Positions 1 to 9,571 of a DNA stretch of 64,000 nt are shown one piece after another. Location of the stretch: positions 248,001 to 312,000 of the forward strand of contig CAWIKL010000001.1 in assembly GCA_963836665.1 (NCBI GenBank), read 5' to 3'. Source of the DNA: JAICSD01 sp963836665 (GTDB taxonomy: Bacteria; Acidobacteriota; Vicinamibacteria; Vicinamibacterales; 2-12-FULL-66-21). Below the pieces are notes generated by a model. It saw only the letters and a list, made by a program, of their open reading frames with translations. It searched no databases and was not told the origin of the DNA. The position numbers and the translations under genes were made by a program. The first letter of the stretch is position 1; each line of letters starts with the position of its first letter.

Positions 1-136
1 CGTTGGCGTCGATCTTCTTCACCTCTGGCGCATCGGTCGTCTTGCGGCGCGCGTGCTTCATCGACACCCCGACGATGACGGCAAACACCACCACGAACGC
101 GGCTATCGCCCACCGCAGGATGTTCTGCCAGCGCAT
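1..136 (-). CDS. N-terminal fragment of a single-pass membrane protein (LptC-like?)
   Basis: The gene runs off the left edge, so only the first 45 codons are visible, from an ATG at 136. They encode a short basic start (MRWQNILRW), one hydrophobic segment at about residues 9-25, then a basic, soluble stretch (KHARRKTTDAPEVKK). This is the layout of a signal-anchor protein with a periplasmic body. It lies 29 bp downstream of recJ on the same strand and probably belongs to the dnaE-accA-recJ transcription unit. LptC, the bitopic periplasmic component of lipopolysaccharide export, starts in this way, but the fragment is too short to decide. Confidence 0.45.
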   Translation of the reverse strand, partial: MRWQNILRWAIAAFVVVFAVIVGVSMKHARRKTTDAPEVKKIDAN

Positions 137-165
137 GTTCACATCGCTCGCGACGTGGAGCTTGT

Positions 166-1890
166 CTATTGTACGTCGTCCAGACGCTTGAAATCGGCGA
201 CGGACAGTTCGAGGTAGGTCTCGCCCTGGTACTCGTTCTGCTCGAGTGAGAAGGCGAGGTTGACGCCGGCGCGGTTCTCGGTGAGGAAGGCGGCGCGCTC
301 GGCGGCGCGCCAGGCGATGGCGCGGATGCTGCGGCCGTCCTGGCGGAACGTCATCTTGAGATGGCGGTCCTTGATCGGCCGCGGCCCGTCGACGATCTCG
401 ACCGGCATCGCATGGAACACCGGGCGAGGGTTGGCCAGTCCGAACGGTGCCAGGGCGTCGAGGCCCTCGACCAGGTCGGGGGTGATGTGACGCAGGTTCA
501 GCGCGCCGTCGATGCGCAGGCGCGGACGCAGGTGATCGGGCTCGAGCACAGCGTCGGCGTGCGCGTTGATCCGCGCACGGAACTCGGGCACGCGCGCGGC
601 GTCCATGGTCAGGCCGGCGGCCTGGCGGTGCCCGCCGAAGCGCAGGAACACGTCGGCGCAGCGTTCCAGGGCGTCGAGCATGTCGAAGGCCGGAATGCTG
701 CGGCACGAGCCGTGGGCGATGGCGCCGTCGACCGAGAGTACGATCGCCGGCTTGTGATACTGGTCGACGATCTTCGAGGCGGCGATTCCGATCACGCCGC
801 GATGCCAGCCTTCCCCGCCGACGACGAGCACATTGTGCGCGCCGATCGCCGGGTCGGTTTCGATGGCCTTCTTCGCTTGCGCGACGAGATCCGCTTCCTC
901 GCCCTGGCGGCGCAGGTTTTCTTCGTTCAGCTGCAGCGCCAGGCCGCGCGCCTCCTCGATCGCAGATTCGTCGTTGGCGAGGAGCAGACGGGTCGCGATG
1001 TCGGGCGTGCTCATCCGTCCGGCCGCGTTGACGCGGGGGGCGAGAATGAATCCGACCTGGTAGCTGTCGATCCGCTTGCCGCTCAGCCCGGACGCTTCGA
1101 GCAGCGCGCGCAGTCCAACGGTGTGGCGCCCGCTGCTCAGGGAAGCGAGCCCGAGCTTGGCGATGACCCGGTTCTCGCCGACGAGCGGGACGACGTCGGC
1201 GAGTGTGCCGATCGCGGCAACCTTGACGAATGCCGGGAGCCACCTGCTCTTGCCGGCGCGTTGGCAGAGCGCCTGCACCAGCTTCAAGGCGACCCCGACG
1301 CCGGCGAGATTCTTGTCCGGATACCGGCAGTCGGCGCGCTTCGGGTTGATCACCGCCAGGGCGGGCGGCAGTGTGCCCTCCGGCTCGTGATGATCGGTGA
1401 TGATGAGATCGACGCCGAGCTCGCGCGCGCGCAGGGTCGCCTCGCTGGCGCGAATGCCGCAGTCGACCGAGATGACGAGCTGCACGCCTTCGCCATGCAG
1501 GCGATCGATTGCCGCCGGCTGCAGGCCGTAACCGTCGCGCAGCCGCTCGGGGATGAAGTGCACGACGTCGCCACCGAGCAGCTCGAGGGCGCGACGCAGG
1601 ATGACGGTCGAGGTGATGCCGTCGACGTCGTAGTCACCGTGGATGGCGATGCGCTCCCGGCCGGCCAGGGCCCGCTCGATGCGCTCGACCGCGCGCGGCA
1701 TGTCGGCGAGCAAGAACGGATCGTGGAGGTGATCGAGGGTCGGCGAGAGGAAACGCGCCGCGCGCTCGGGATCACCCAGCCCGCGCAGGCAGAGCAGCCG
1801 CGCCACGGTCGGGTGCAGATTGAGCGCCTGCGCCAGCCGCCGGCTGTCGGCGTCGTCGCACGGCAGGTGATCCCAGAGGAGCGACTTCAT
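166..1890 (-). CDS. recJ: Single-stranded-DNA-specific exonuclease RecJ
   Basis: 5'-3' exonuclease on single-stranded DNA, used in recombinational and mismatch repair. The 574-residue product has the DHH-phosphoesterase motifs that bind the two metal ions: DYDVDG at about 86-91, SVDCGI near 141, DHH at 166-168, then a GGHRQAAG motif in the DHHA1 domain. Length is normal for the family. The open frame extends further upstream, but ATG at 1890 is chosen because it forms an ATGA overlap with the accA stop and begins at the conserved N terminus. The overlap implies translational coupling to accA. Confidence 0.96.
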   Translation of the reverse strand: MKSLLWDHLPCDDADSRRLAQALNLHPTVARLLCLRGLGDPERAARFLSPTLDHLHDPFLLADMPRAVERIERALAGRERIAIHGDYDVDGITSTVILRRALELLGGDVVHFIPERLRDGYGLQPAAIDRLHGEGVQLVISVDCGIRASEATLRARELGVDLIITDHHEPEGTLPPALAVINPKRADCRYPDKNLAGVGVALKLVQALCQRAGKSRWLPAFVKVAAIGTLADVVPLVGENRVIAKLGLASLSSGRHTVGLRALLEASGLSGKRIDSYQVGFILAPRVNAAGRMSTPDIATRLLLANDESAIEEARGLALQLNEENLRRQGEEADLVAQAKKAIETDPAIGAHNVLVVGGEGWHRGVIGIAASKIVDQYHKPAIVLSVDGAIAHGSCRSIPAFDMLDALERCADVFLRFGGHRQAAGLTMDAARVPEFRARINAHADAVLEPDHLRPRLRIDGALNLRHITPDLVEGLDALAPFGLANPRPVFHAMPVEIVDGPRPIKDRHLKMTFRQDGRSIRAIAWRAAERAAFLTENRAGVNLAFSLEQNEYQGETYLELSVADFKRLDDVQ

Positions 1891-2867
1891 GCGTTGGGGC
1901 CAGGCGGCGCGGCGGGCTCGTGGAACCCGACGTCGCCCATGCGCCGGAACTTCTCGTAGCGCGTGTCGAGGCGCTCCTGCACCGCCAGTCCCGACAATTC
2001 GTCGATCGCCGCGGCCAGGGCCTGGTCGACGAGGGCGGAGGCCGCCTCGTAATCGTTGTGCGCGCCGCCGGGCGGCTCGGGAATGATGCCGTCGACCAGT
2101 CCCAGCGCGACGAGGTCGGGCGCAGTGATCTTCAGCGCCGTCGCCGCTTCGACCTTCTTGTTGGCGTCGCGCCACAGGATGGCGGCGCAGCCCTCCGGCG
2201 GGATGACGCTGTAGACGGAGAACTCCTGCATGAGGATGCGATCGCCGATGGCGATCCCGAGCGCGCCGCCGCTGCCCCCCTCACCGCAGACAATGACGAC
2301 GATCGGGACTTCGATCAGCATCATCTCGCGCAGGTTGACGGCGATCGCCTCGGCAACGCCGCGCTCTTCCGACTCCATCCCGGGGTAGGCGGCGGGCGTG
2401 TCGATGAAGACGACGATCGGACGCGAAAACTTCTGCGCCATCTCCATCACGCGCAGCGCCTTGCGATAGCCTTCGGGCCGGGCGTAGCCGAAGTTGCGGA
2501 AAATCTTCTGCTTGGTGTCGCGCCCCTTCTGGTGTCCGACGACGGCGATCGGCCGGCCGCGGTATTCGGCGAGGCCGCTGATCAGGGCGTGGTCGTCGGC
2601 GAAGCGGCGGTCGCCGTGCAGCTCGTCGAAGTTGGTGAACAGGCGCTCGACGTAGTCGAGCGTGTTCGGCCGGCTGGGATGGCGCGCTACCAGCACTCGC
2701 TGCCACGGCGTCAAGTGCTGAAAGAGCTCCGTGCGGATCTCGTCAGCGCGCCGCCGCAGCGACTCGATCGACTTCTCGCGCTCGGGCGTCTTCGCCAGCA
2801 TCGAGAGCGCCTCAATCTCTTTGAGGAGCACTCCGACCGGCTCTTCGAATTCCAGCAGTTCAGGCAT
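1887..2867 (-). CDS. accA: Acetyl-CoA carboxylase carboxyltransferase subunit alpha
   Basis: Alpha half of the carboxyltransferase that moves the carboxyl group from biotin to acetyl-CoA, giving malonyl-CoA for fatty-acid synthesis; it pairs with AccD, which is not in the window. The 326-residue protein has the full AccA sequence, including the HPSRPNTLDYVERLF and GHQKGRDTKQKIFRNFG blocks and the oxyanion-hole glycine run CGEGGSGGALGI. Start is ATG 2867; a GTG two codons earlier (2873) is also possible. It sits 130 bp after dnaE and overlaps recJ by 4 bp. Confidence 0.96.
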   Translation of the reverse strand: MPELLEFEEPVGVLLKEIEALSMLAKTPEREKSIESLRRRADEIRTELFQHLTPWQRVLVARHPSRPNTLDYVERLFTNFDELHGDRRFADDHALISGLAEYRGRPIAVVGHQKGRDTKQKIFRNFGYARPEGYRKALRVMEMAQKFSRPIVVFIDTPAAYPGMESEERGVAEAIAVNLREMMLIEVPIVVIVCGEGGSGGALGIAIGDRILMQEFSVYSVIPPEGCAAILWRDANKKVEAATALKITAPDLVALGLVDGIIPEPPGGAHNDYEAASALVDQALAAAIDELSGLAVQERLDTRYEKFRRMGDVGFHEPAAPPGPNA

Positions 2868-2997
2868 CAGCACTCACTTCGCGGCAGCTGTCACAAAACC
2901 GCACATGGAGATCGGGAGTGCAGCAGCGGAGGCGGCAAGACCTCCGTAATTCCTGGCCTGCTGATCTCCCGTGAATCGCCGGTCAGTGTCGTCGGGC

Positions 2998-5900
2998 CTA
3001 TCTAAGCACGACGCTGCCCATTCCACACAGCTGCTCCACTTCTTCCACCAGCTTCTCCGACGGGCGCACGCGCTGCGCGACATCGGCTCTGACGCGCAGC
3101 GCGGGGGTGCCGTTCTTCTTGGTATCGAGCTCGAGAATGACCCGCCGGTCGCCCCGATGCCGCGACAGCAGCTCAGCCAGGGCCTCCAGGGTGTGGCGCG
3201 TAGGCACGTGGAGGTGGATCACCACTTCGCGCGTCGTGCGCTCCTTGAGCATCGAGATCGGCTGCAGCTCGGTAGCGACGATGCGGGCGGATTCGTCGTC
3301 TTTCTCGAACTTGCCGCGGACGAGCAGCATGGCGTCGGTCGCGACGAGATGGCCGAATTTGGCGAAAGCCTCCGGAAAGACCACGACCTCGACGCCGCCG
3401 GCGATGTCGTCGGCGACGAAGACCGCCATGCGGTCGCCCTTCTTTGTCTTGAGCGGGCGCAAACCGCTGACGATACCGGCGATCCAGACGTCGGCGAGCG
3501 ACTGGGTGAGATCCCCAATCCGCTGCGCGCCGAACGCTTTCAGTTCCCCGCTGAACCGCTCGAGGGGATGGCCGGACATATAAAGCCCGAGCGCTTCCTT
3601 CTCGAAGGCCAGCTGCTGCGCCTCGGTCCACGGCGGCGCGTCGGGCAGCGGGATCGCCTGGCCGGCCTCGTCGTCAGCACTCCCGAACAACGAGACGTGG
3701 CCGTCCTGGCGATCGCGCTGGTGACGGCTGCCGTGTTCGACGGCCTTGTCGACGGCGGCGAAGAGACGCGCGCGGCGGAGCGGGACGGGCCCGGCGGCGA
3801 GCGCGTCGAAGGCGCCGGCCTTGACCAGGCTTTCGATCGGCCGCTTGTTGACCAGCCGCTGATCGACCTGCTCGCACAACGTGAAGAGCGAGTCGATCTT
3901 CCCCTTGTCCGTGCGGACGCCGAGCATCGACAGGATCGCCCCCTCGCCGACGTTCTTGACGGCGCACAATCCGAAACGGACGCCGGCCGGCTCGACCGTG
4001 AACGCGAGTTGACTGGTGTTGATGTCTGGCGCGAGGATCGGGATGCCAAGCTCCCGGCATTCTCCCAGGTACATGGCCAGCTTGTCGGTATTCGCCGCTT
4101 CGATGGTCAACAGCGCCGACATGAAATGCCACGGGTAATTGGCTTTCAGGTAGGCGGTCTGGTAGGCGACCCACGCGTAGGTGGTCGAGTGCGACTTATT
4201 GAAGCCGTAGCCGGCGAAAAATTCCATCAGGTCGAAGATCTTCTTGGCCTTCTTATCGTTGACGCCGTTCTTGCCGGCGCCCTCCATGAAGGCCTCGCGC
4301 TGCTTGGCCATGACCTTGGGGTCCTTCTTTCCCATGGCCTTGCGCAGGACGTCCGACTGCCCCATCGTGAACCCGGCCAGGACCGCGGCAATGCGCATGA
4401 CCTGTTCCTGATAGGCGATGACGCCGTAGGTGTCGGAGAGGATGGGTTCGAGCTGTTTCAGCTCGTACTTGACCTCGGTCCTGCCCTGCTTGCGTGAGAT
4501 GAAGTCGTCGACCATCCCCGACTTGAGCGGGCCGGGCCGATAGAGCGCGTTGAGCGCGATCAAGTCGTCGAGCCGTTCCGGCTTGGCCTTGCGCAGCAGC
4601 TCGCGCATGCCCGAGCTCTCGAATTGGAACACGCCGTAGGTCTGGCCGTCCGAGAAGAGCTTGTAGGTCTTCTCATCGTTGAGCGGGATCGCGTCGATGT
4701 CGAGGTCGATTCCGCCGGTGCGCTTGATCTCGCCTAGGCAGTCCTGGATCAGCGTCAGCGTGCTCAGGCCGAGGAAGTCCATCTTCAGGAGGCCGACGCG
4801 CTCGACCTCCTTCATCGCCCACTGCGTGACGATTTCGTCCTTCTGCGACTTGTAGAGCGGAACGAACTCGGTCAACGGCCGCGGCGCGATGACGACGCCG
4901 GCGGCATGGACCGAGGCGTGGCGGGTCATGCCCTCGAGGCGCTGCGCCACGGTCATCAGCTCCCTGACGCGCTCGTCCTTCTCGACCAGCTCCTTGAGCG
5001 GCGCGCTCTCCTCGAGGGCCTTGGCCAGTGTCATGTCCAACGCCGGCGGGACGGCCTTGGCGACCTTGTCGGCGTCGGCGTAGGGAATGTCCATCACGCG
5101 CGCGACGTCGCGGACGACCGCGCGCGCCTTCATCGTCCCGAAGGTGATGATCTGCGCGACCTGTGCGCGGCCGTACTTGCGGGTGACGTATTCGATGACC
5201 TCGCCGCGGCGGCGCTCGCAGAAGTCGATGTCGATATCGGGCAGCGAGACGCGCTCGGGATTGAGGAAGCGCTCAAAGATGAGGTCGTACTCCATCGGAT
5301 CGACGTCGGTGATCCGGAGACAGTAGGCGACGAAACTGCCCGCCGCCGAGCCGCGGCCGGGACCAACCGGAATGCCCTGCTCGCGCGCGTAGCGGATGAA
5401 GTCCCAGACGATACAGAAGTATCCCGGGTACTTCATCTTCTTGATCATGTCGATTTCGTAGGACAGCCGTCGCTGGTACTCGTCGATCGTGTGCTTGAGC
5501 ACACCCTTGGCCTCGAGTTCGCGCAGGCGCGACAGGCGCATCTCGAAGCCCTGGCGCACGATGTGCTCGAAGTACTCGTCGAGCGTGAAGCCGTCAGGCA
5601 CGTCGAAGTTCGGAAGGTAGTTCTCCTTGAACGACAGATCGACGTGGCAGCGCGCCGCGATCTGGGCGGTACGGGCGATCGCCTCGGGGAAGTCGGCAAA
5701 GACATGCGCCATCTCCGCGGCGGTCTTCAGGTAGAACTGGTCGCCGTGGTATTTGAGGCGGTCGGCGTCGTTGACCGTCTTCCCCGTGCCGATGCAGAGC
5801 AGGATGTCGTGCGGTTTGTAGTCGGAGTTCTTCAGATAGTGGACGTCATTGGTGACGACGAGGTCGAGGCCGAGATCCCTGGCGATCGGCTGTAGCCCGA

Positions 5901-6462
5901 CGTTGACGACCTTCTGTTCTTCGATGCCCTGGTACTGCATCTCGAGGAAGAAGTTCTCGCGTCCGAGGATGTCACGATACGCGGCCGCAGCGGCGATCGC
6001 CTTGTGCTGCTGCTCGGTGCGGATGCCGGTGGCAACTTCCCCCTTGAGGCAGCTGCTCAGCCCGATCAGCCCCTTGGCGTGCTGTGCCAACAGCTCCTTG
6101 TCGATGCGCGGCTTGTAATAGAAGCCCTCCGTGTAGCCGGAGGACACGAGCTTGATGAGATTGTGATACCCCTCATTGGTCTCCGCGAGCAGGACCAGGT
6201 GGTTCGCCGTTTCCCCCGGCGTGCCGCTCTTGGTGCGGCGGTCACCGGGCGCCACATAGACCTCGCAGCCGAGGATCGGATTGATCCCGCGCTTGCGTGC
6301 CTGGTCGTGGAAGACCACCGACGAGAACATATTCCCGTGCTCGGTGATCGCCATGGCCGGCATCTTCAGCTCGACGGCCTTGTCGAGCAGTTCTTCGATC
6401 CGGCAGGCGCCGTCGAGCAGCGAGTACTCGGAGTGCAGATGGAGGTGGACGAATTCGCTCAT
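2998..6462 (-). CDS. dnaE: DNA polymerase III subunit alpha
   Basis: Replicative DNA polymerase, 1154 residues, complete. It begins with a PHP domain (HLHLHSEYSLLDG at about 5-17, then TEHGNM), followed by the C-family polymerase core with the catalytic PDIDIDF motif near residue 405 and the GPGRGSAAGS motif just before it. Next come a helix-hairpin-helix region and a C-terminal OB fold (VWIAGIVSGLRPLKTKKGDRMAVF). ATG 6462 matches the usual start (MSEFVHLHLHSEYS); the frame stays open upstream into repetitive intergenic DNA, which I exclude. It is the first gene of a likely dnaE-accA-recJ unit. Confidence 0.97.
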   Translation of the reverse strand: MSEFVHLHLHSEYSLLDGACRIEELLDKAVELKMPAMAITEHGNMFSSVVFHDQARKRGINPILGCEVYVAPGDRRTKSGTPGETANHLVLLAETNEGYHNLIKLVSSGYTEGFYYKPRIDKELLAQHAKGLIGLSSCLKGEVATGIRTEQQHKAIAAAAAYRDILGRENFFLEMQYQGIEEQKVVNVGLQPIARDLGLDLVVTNDVHYLKNSDYKPHDILLCIGTGKTVNDADRLKYHGDQFYLKTAAEMAHVFADFPEAIARTAQIAARCHVDLSFKENYLPNFDVPDGFTLDEYFEHIVRQGFEMRLSRLRELEAKGVLKHTIDEYQRRLSYEIDMIKKMKYPGYFCIVWDFIRYAREQGIPVGPGRGSAAGSFVAYCLRITDVDPMEYDLIFERFLNPERVSLPDIDIDFCERRRGEVIEYVTRKYGRAQVAQIITFGTMKARAVVRDVARVMDIPYADADKVAKAVPPALDMTLAKALEESAPLKELVEKDERVRELMTVAQRLEGMTRHASVHAAGVVIAPRPLTEFVPLYKSQKDEIVTQWAMKEVERVGLLKMDFLGLSTLTLIQDCLGEIKRTGGIDLDIDAIPLNDEKTYKLFSDGQTYGVFQFESSGMRELLRKAKPERLDDLIALNALYRPGPLKSGMVDDFISRKQGRTEVKYELKQLEPILSDTYGVIAYQEQVMRIAAVLAGFTMGQSDVLRKAMGKKDPKVMAKQREAFMEGAGKNGVNDKKAKKIFDLMEFFAGYGFNKSHSTTYAWVAYQTAYLKANYPWHFMSALLTIEAANTDKLAMYLGECRELGIPILAPDINTSQLAFTVEPAGVRFGLCAVKNVGEGAILSMLGVRTDKGKIDSLFTLCEQVDQRLVNKRPIESLVKAGAFDALAAGPVPLRRARLFAAVDKAVEHGSRHQRDRQDGHVSLFGSADDEAGQAIPLPDAPPWTEAQQLAFEKEALGLYMSGHPLERFSGELKAFGAQRIGDLTQSLADVWIAGIVSGLRPLKTKKGDRMAVFVADDIAGGVEVVVFPEAFAKFGHLVATDAMLLVRGKFEKDDESARIVATELQPISMLKERTTREVVIHLHVPTRHTLEALAELLSRHRGDRRVILELDTKKNGTPALRVRADVAQRVRPSEKLVEEVEQLCGMGSVVLR

Positions 6463-6644
6463 TGGCGAATGCCGATGGCAGATTGCCGATTCGCAGAGTG
6501 CCGGTTGTCGAACGACCATTGGATTGTCGATTGACGACTGATGCGTGTCGAGCGAAATTGACGCATGATGCAGGTAGCGCCCAATCTTCAATCCCCACTC
6601 TTCAATCCGTCACTCGTCAATGTGCACTCCCCACTGGCCAATCC
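6463..6644. repeat. Degenerate short-repeat spacer between dnaE and guaA
   Basis: This 182-bp spacer is built from imperfect short repeats. One half repeats GGCGAATGCCGATGGC / GATTGCCGATTCGC-like units. The other repeats CAATC(T/C)..CACTC units (CAATCTTCAATCCCCACTC, then TTCAATCCGTCACTCGTCAA). No gene or clear terminator is seen. A related repetitive string (GTTGGACGTTGGGCGTTGG) lies just inside the start of the gene at 21417. Confidence 0.5.
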
Positions 6645-8192
6645 CTACTCCCATTCGATGGTCGAGGGGGGCTTGGAGCTGATGTCGTAGACCACGCGGT
6701 TGATACCCTTGACCTCGTTGACGATGCGCGAGGAGATCGCGGCGAGGATCTCGTGGGGCAGCCGCGCCCAGTCCGCGGTCATCCCGTCCTTGCTCTCGAC
6801 GGCGCGGATCGCGACGGTGTACTCGTAGGTGCGCGCGTCCCCCATCACGCCAACGCTCTGCACCGGCAGCAGCACGGCAAACGACTGCCACAGATTCCGA
6901 TACCACTGAGCCTGGCGGATTTCCTCGGCAACGATCGCGTCGGCCTTGCGGAGCAGATCGAGGCGCGACGGCGTAACCTCGCCGAGAATGCGCACGGCGA
7001 GGCCAGGCCCCGGGAACGGCTGCCGCCACACGAACTCATCGTCGAGTCCCATCTCCTTGCCGACGGCGCGAACTTCGTCCTTGAACAACTGCCGCAGCGG
7101 CTCGACCAGCTTGAAGTGCATCTTCTCCGGCAAGCCGCCGACGTTGTGATGGCTCTTGATCACGTGCGACGGACCGATCACCGAGACGCTTTCGATCACG
7201 TCAGGGTAGAGCGTGCCTTGGGCGAGAAAGGCGAACCCACCCTGGTCGGTGGCCAGTTTCTTCGCCTCGGCTTCAAACACCTCGATGAAGGCGGCGCCGA
7301 TGATCTTGCGCTTCTGTTCCGGCTCGGTCACGCCGGCGAGGCGATCGAGAAAGAGCGTTGAGGCATCCGCAAAGACCAGTGGCAGTTGCAATTTCTCGAA
7401 GCGTCGGCGGATCTGCGACGCCTCGTCGAGGCGCATGACGCCGTTGTCCACGAAGATGCACGTCAAGCGCTCGCCAACCGCCTTGTGAATGAGCAGCGCC
7501 GCCACGGTCGAGTCGACCCCACCGCTCAGCCCGCACACGACGCGTCCGTCACCGACCTGGCGCCTGATCGTGCTCACTGTGTCCTGGACGAAGGACGCCA
7601 TCGTCCAGTCGCCAGTGCAGCCGCAGATGTCGAAGGCAAAATTGCGGAGAATCTCGGTCCCGCGATCGGTGTGCGCCACTTCGGGGTGGAAGAGGAGCGC
7701 GTAGTAGCGGCGCGACTCGTCTGCCATCGCCGCGACCGGCGCGTTCGCGCTCGTCGCCGTGACCGTAAACCCGGCCGGAGCCCGCTTGACGAAGTCGCCG
7801 TGGCTCGCCCACACGCGCAGCTCGGGGCCGACCGAGGCGAGGATGGGCGCGTCGGCGTCGATCCGGATCACAGCGTGACCATACTCGCGCTGCGGCGCCG
7901 GCGCGACCTCTCCGCCCAGCACGTCGGTCATCAACTGCATGCCGTAGCAGATGCCGAGCACCGGAACGCCGGCCTCGAACACGGCGGGCTCGCAGCGCGG
8001 CGCCGACGCCTCGCGTACGCTGCGCGGGCCGCCCGACAGCACGATGCCGACCGGCCGCCGCGCGCGGATCTCGGCGGCGGGCGCGTTGTAGGGAAGGATT
8101 TCCGAGTAAACCGACAGCTCCCGCAACCGGCGCGCAATCAACTGCGTGAACTGCGATCCGAAATCCAGGACGACGATGGTTTGATGTGTCAC
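6645..8192 (-). CDS. guaA: GMP synthase (glutamine-hydrolysing)
   Basis: Converts XMP to GMP using glutamine and ATP, the last step of guanine nucleotide synthesis. It has an N-terminal class I glutamine amidotransferase domain (VVLDFGSQFTQLIARR at the start, nucleophile Cys in VLGICYGMQ near residue 81). An ATP-pyrophosphatase domain follows with the P-loop GLSGGVDST near 220, then the GMP-synthase dimerisation domain ending in SKPPSTIEWE, as is typical. The 515-residue length is normal. GTG 8192 is chosen because the next residues, THQTIVVLDFG, are the conserved start. It is divergent from the propeller gene, with only 26 bp between the two starts. Confidence 0.96.
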   Translation of the reverse strand: MTHQTIVVLDFGSQFTQLIARRLRELSVYSEILPYNAPAAEIRARRPVGIVLSGGPRSVREASAPRCEPAVFEAGVPVLGICYGMQLMTDVLGGEVAPAPQREYGHAVIRIDADAPILASVGPELRVWASHGDFVKRAPAGFTVTATSANAPVAAMADESRRYYALLFHPEVAHTDRGTEILRNFAFDICGCTGDWTMASFVQDTVSTIRRQVGDGRVVCGLSGGVDSTVAALLIHKAVGERLTCIFVDNGVMRLDEASQIRRRFEKLQLPLVFADASTLFLDRLAGVTEPEQKRKIIGAAFIEVFEAEAKKLATDQGGFAFLAQGTLYPDVIESVSVIGPSHVIKSHHNVGGLPEKMHFKLVEPLRQLFKDEVRAVGKEMGLDDEFVWRQPFPGPGLAVRILGEVTPSRLDLLRKADAIVAEEIRQAQWYRNLWQSFAVLLPVQSVGVMGDARTYEYTVAIRAVESKDGMTADWARLPHEILAAISSRIVNEVKGINRVVYDISSKPPSTIEWE

Positions 8193-8218
8193 GGGAGAAC
8201 GAAACGCTATTATAAGGT

Positions 8219-9571
8219 GTGCCGCGGGGTCACACCACCACATCTTGTAGGGCATTTGCGCTCCTGGTGCTCGTGAGCGTTGTGAGCGCACGCCTCGCCG
8301 CGGGCGCCGATCGCCCCGCGGCGCCCAAGCTGCCGCTGGCACAGTGGTGGCAGGTACCACTCGACGGGCCGGTGAGCGCCGGACCGATCAGCAACGGCGC
8401 GCGCGTCTACCTCGCCTACGCCGCCGGCTTCCTGGTCGCGCGCGATGCCGCCGATGGTCACGAGCTCTGGCGCCAGAAAAAGAACGTATCGGTGCCGATG
8501 GCCGTCGACGGCGACCTGCTGGTGATTTCCACGGGGGACGCCATCGAGGCGCTGCGTGGCGCGACCGGCGCGAGCGCCTGGATCCTGCCGCGCATCAAGA
8601 CCGTCGCGCCAATCGTGGCGGAGGCCGACTGGATCATCGCCGTCACGGACGACGAGGTCATCGTCGTCCACGCGGCCGACGGCTCGGTCGTGTGGCGCCA
8701 TGCCGCCGGCGGCGTCACGCTGCCGCCGGTCATCGACAACGGTCACGTCTACACCGGCGCCAATGACGGCCGGGTCCTCGCGCTGGCGATGACCGACGGT
8801 GCGCAGGTCTGGGATCACTTCTTCCCCGACGGCGTCACAGCGATTGCCGCGACTGCGGGACGCGTCTACGTCGGCAGCGGCGACAAGCGGCTGTACTCGG
8901 TGGACGGTAGAAACGGCGAGCCGCGGCCGGCCTCGTACCGGATCGGCGCGCAGCCGATCGGCCACATCGCCATCGACGACGAGCACGTCTACGTCGCCGC
9001 GCTCGACAACGTGGTGCGCGCCTTTGACCGAAAGAATGGGAACCAGCGCTGGCAGGCGCCGATGCGCCAGCGTCCCTTCTTCGGGGTCTTCGCGTCGGGT
9101 CACGTCGTGTTCGTCCCCGCGAGCGCCAGTGAGGTACAGATGCTGTGGGATGGAAACGGCGTCAAGTCCGGAGCGCTTGGGCTCCCTGGCGAAGCGCCGC
9201 CGGCGCTCGCGCCGGCCATCGTCGACTCCGCCGACGGGCCAGTCGTCTACGCGATCACCGGCGGCCTGACGAACGAGTGGAACCTGACGAAGTTTGCGCC
9301 GGCCGGCGAGGCGCCCCTGATGGCGTTCGCCAAGCTCGACCCGTTGCCGGGACTGCCCTTCCTCACCGATCCCGAGTTGAAGCCGCTCGGTCTCGTGCTG
9401 AGGGAGCTGCTCCTCGACGATCCACCGCTGCAGCCGCTCGCGGCGCTGGACTGGCCGCTGGTGATGAGAGACCCGCCTCTGATGCCGCTCACGACGCTGC
9501 CGGGTCTGCAGCTGCGCCCGTTGTCGCCGGTGCTGCCAGTTCGGCGCGGAGCGCCCGTGCCAAACGACTGA
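8219..9571 (+). CDS. Secreted PQQ-like beta-propeller protein
   Basis: A 450-residue protein with an N-terminal signal-like segment (AFALLVLVSVVSARLAAGA) followed by repeated PQQ/quinoprotein-type blades. Examples are VARDAADGHELWRQKK, VVHAADGSVVWRH, ALAMTDGAQVWDH, VDGRNGEPRPASY and AFDRKNGNQRWQ, each a strand pair ending in a tryptophan docking motif. Such propellers act as outer-envelope scaffolds (BamB-like) or quinoprotein relatives; no catalytic PQQ or calcium ligands stand out. The last ~75 residues are proline- and leucine-rich (PLQPLAALDWPL, PPLMPLTTLPG). The start is GTG 8219. The 3' end overlaps the convergent aminotransferase gene by 83 bp. Confidence 0.8.
   Translation: MPRGHTTTSCRAFALLVLVSVVSARLAAGADRPAAPKLPLAQWWQVPLDGPVSAGPISNGARVYLAYAAGFLVARDAADGHELWRQKKNVSVPMAVDGDLLVISTGDAIEALRGATGASAWILPRIKTVAPIVAEADWIIAVTDDEVIVVHAADGSVVWRHAAGGVTLPPVIDNGHVYTGANDGRVLALAMTDGAQVWDHFFPDGVTAIAATAGRVYVGSGDKRLYSVDGRNGEPRPASYRIGAQPIGHIAIDDEHVYVAALDNVVRAFDRKNGNQRWQAPMRQRPFFGVFASGHVVFVPASASEVQMLWDGNGVKSGALGLPGEAPPALAPAIVDSADGPVVYAITGGLTNEWNLTKFAPAGEAPLMAFAKLDPLPGLPFLTDPELKPLGLVLRELLLDDPPLQPLAALDWPLVMRDPPLMPLTTLPGLQLRPLSPVLPVRRGAPVPND

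Noticed and set aside
361..4497. Several long plus-strand ORFs opposite recJ, accA and dnaE
   Set aside because: Arg/Ala/Gly-rich translations with no domains; they are antisense shadows of high-GC genes.
6462..6591. N-terminal extension of dnaE into the spacer
   Set aside because: The extension is encoded by degenerate repeats and lies before the conserved PHP start.
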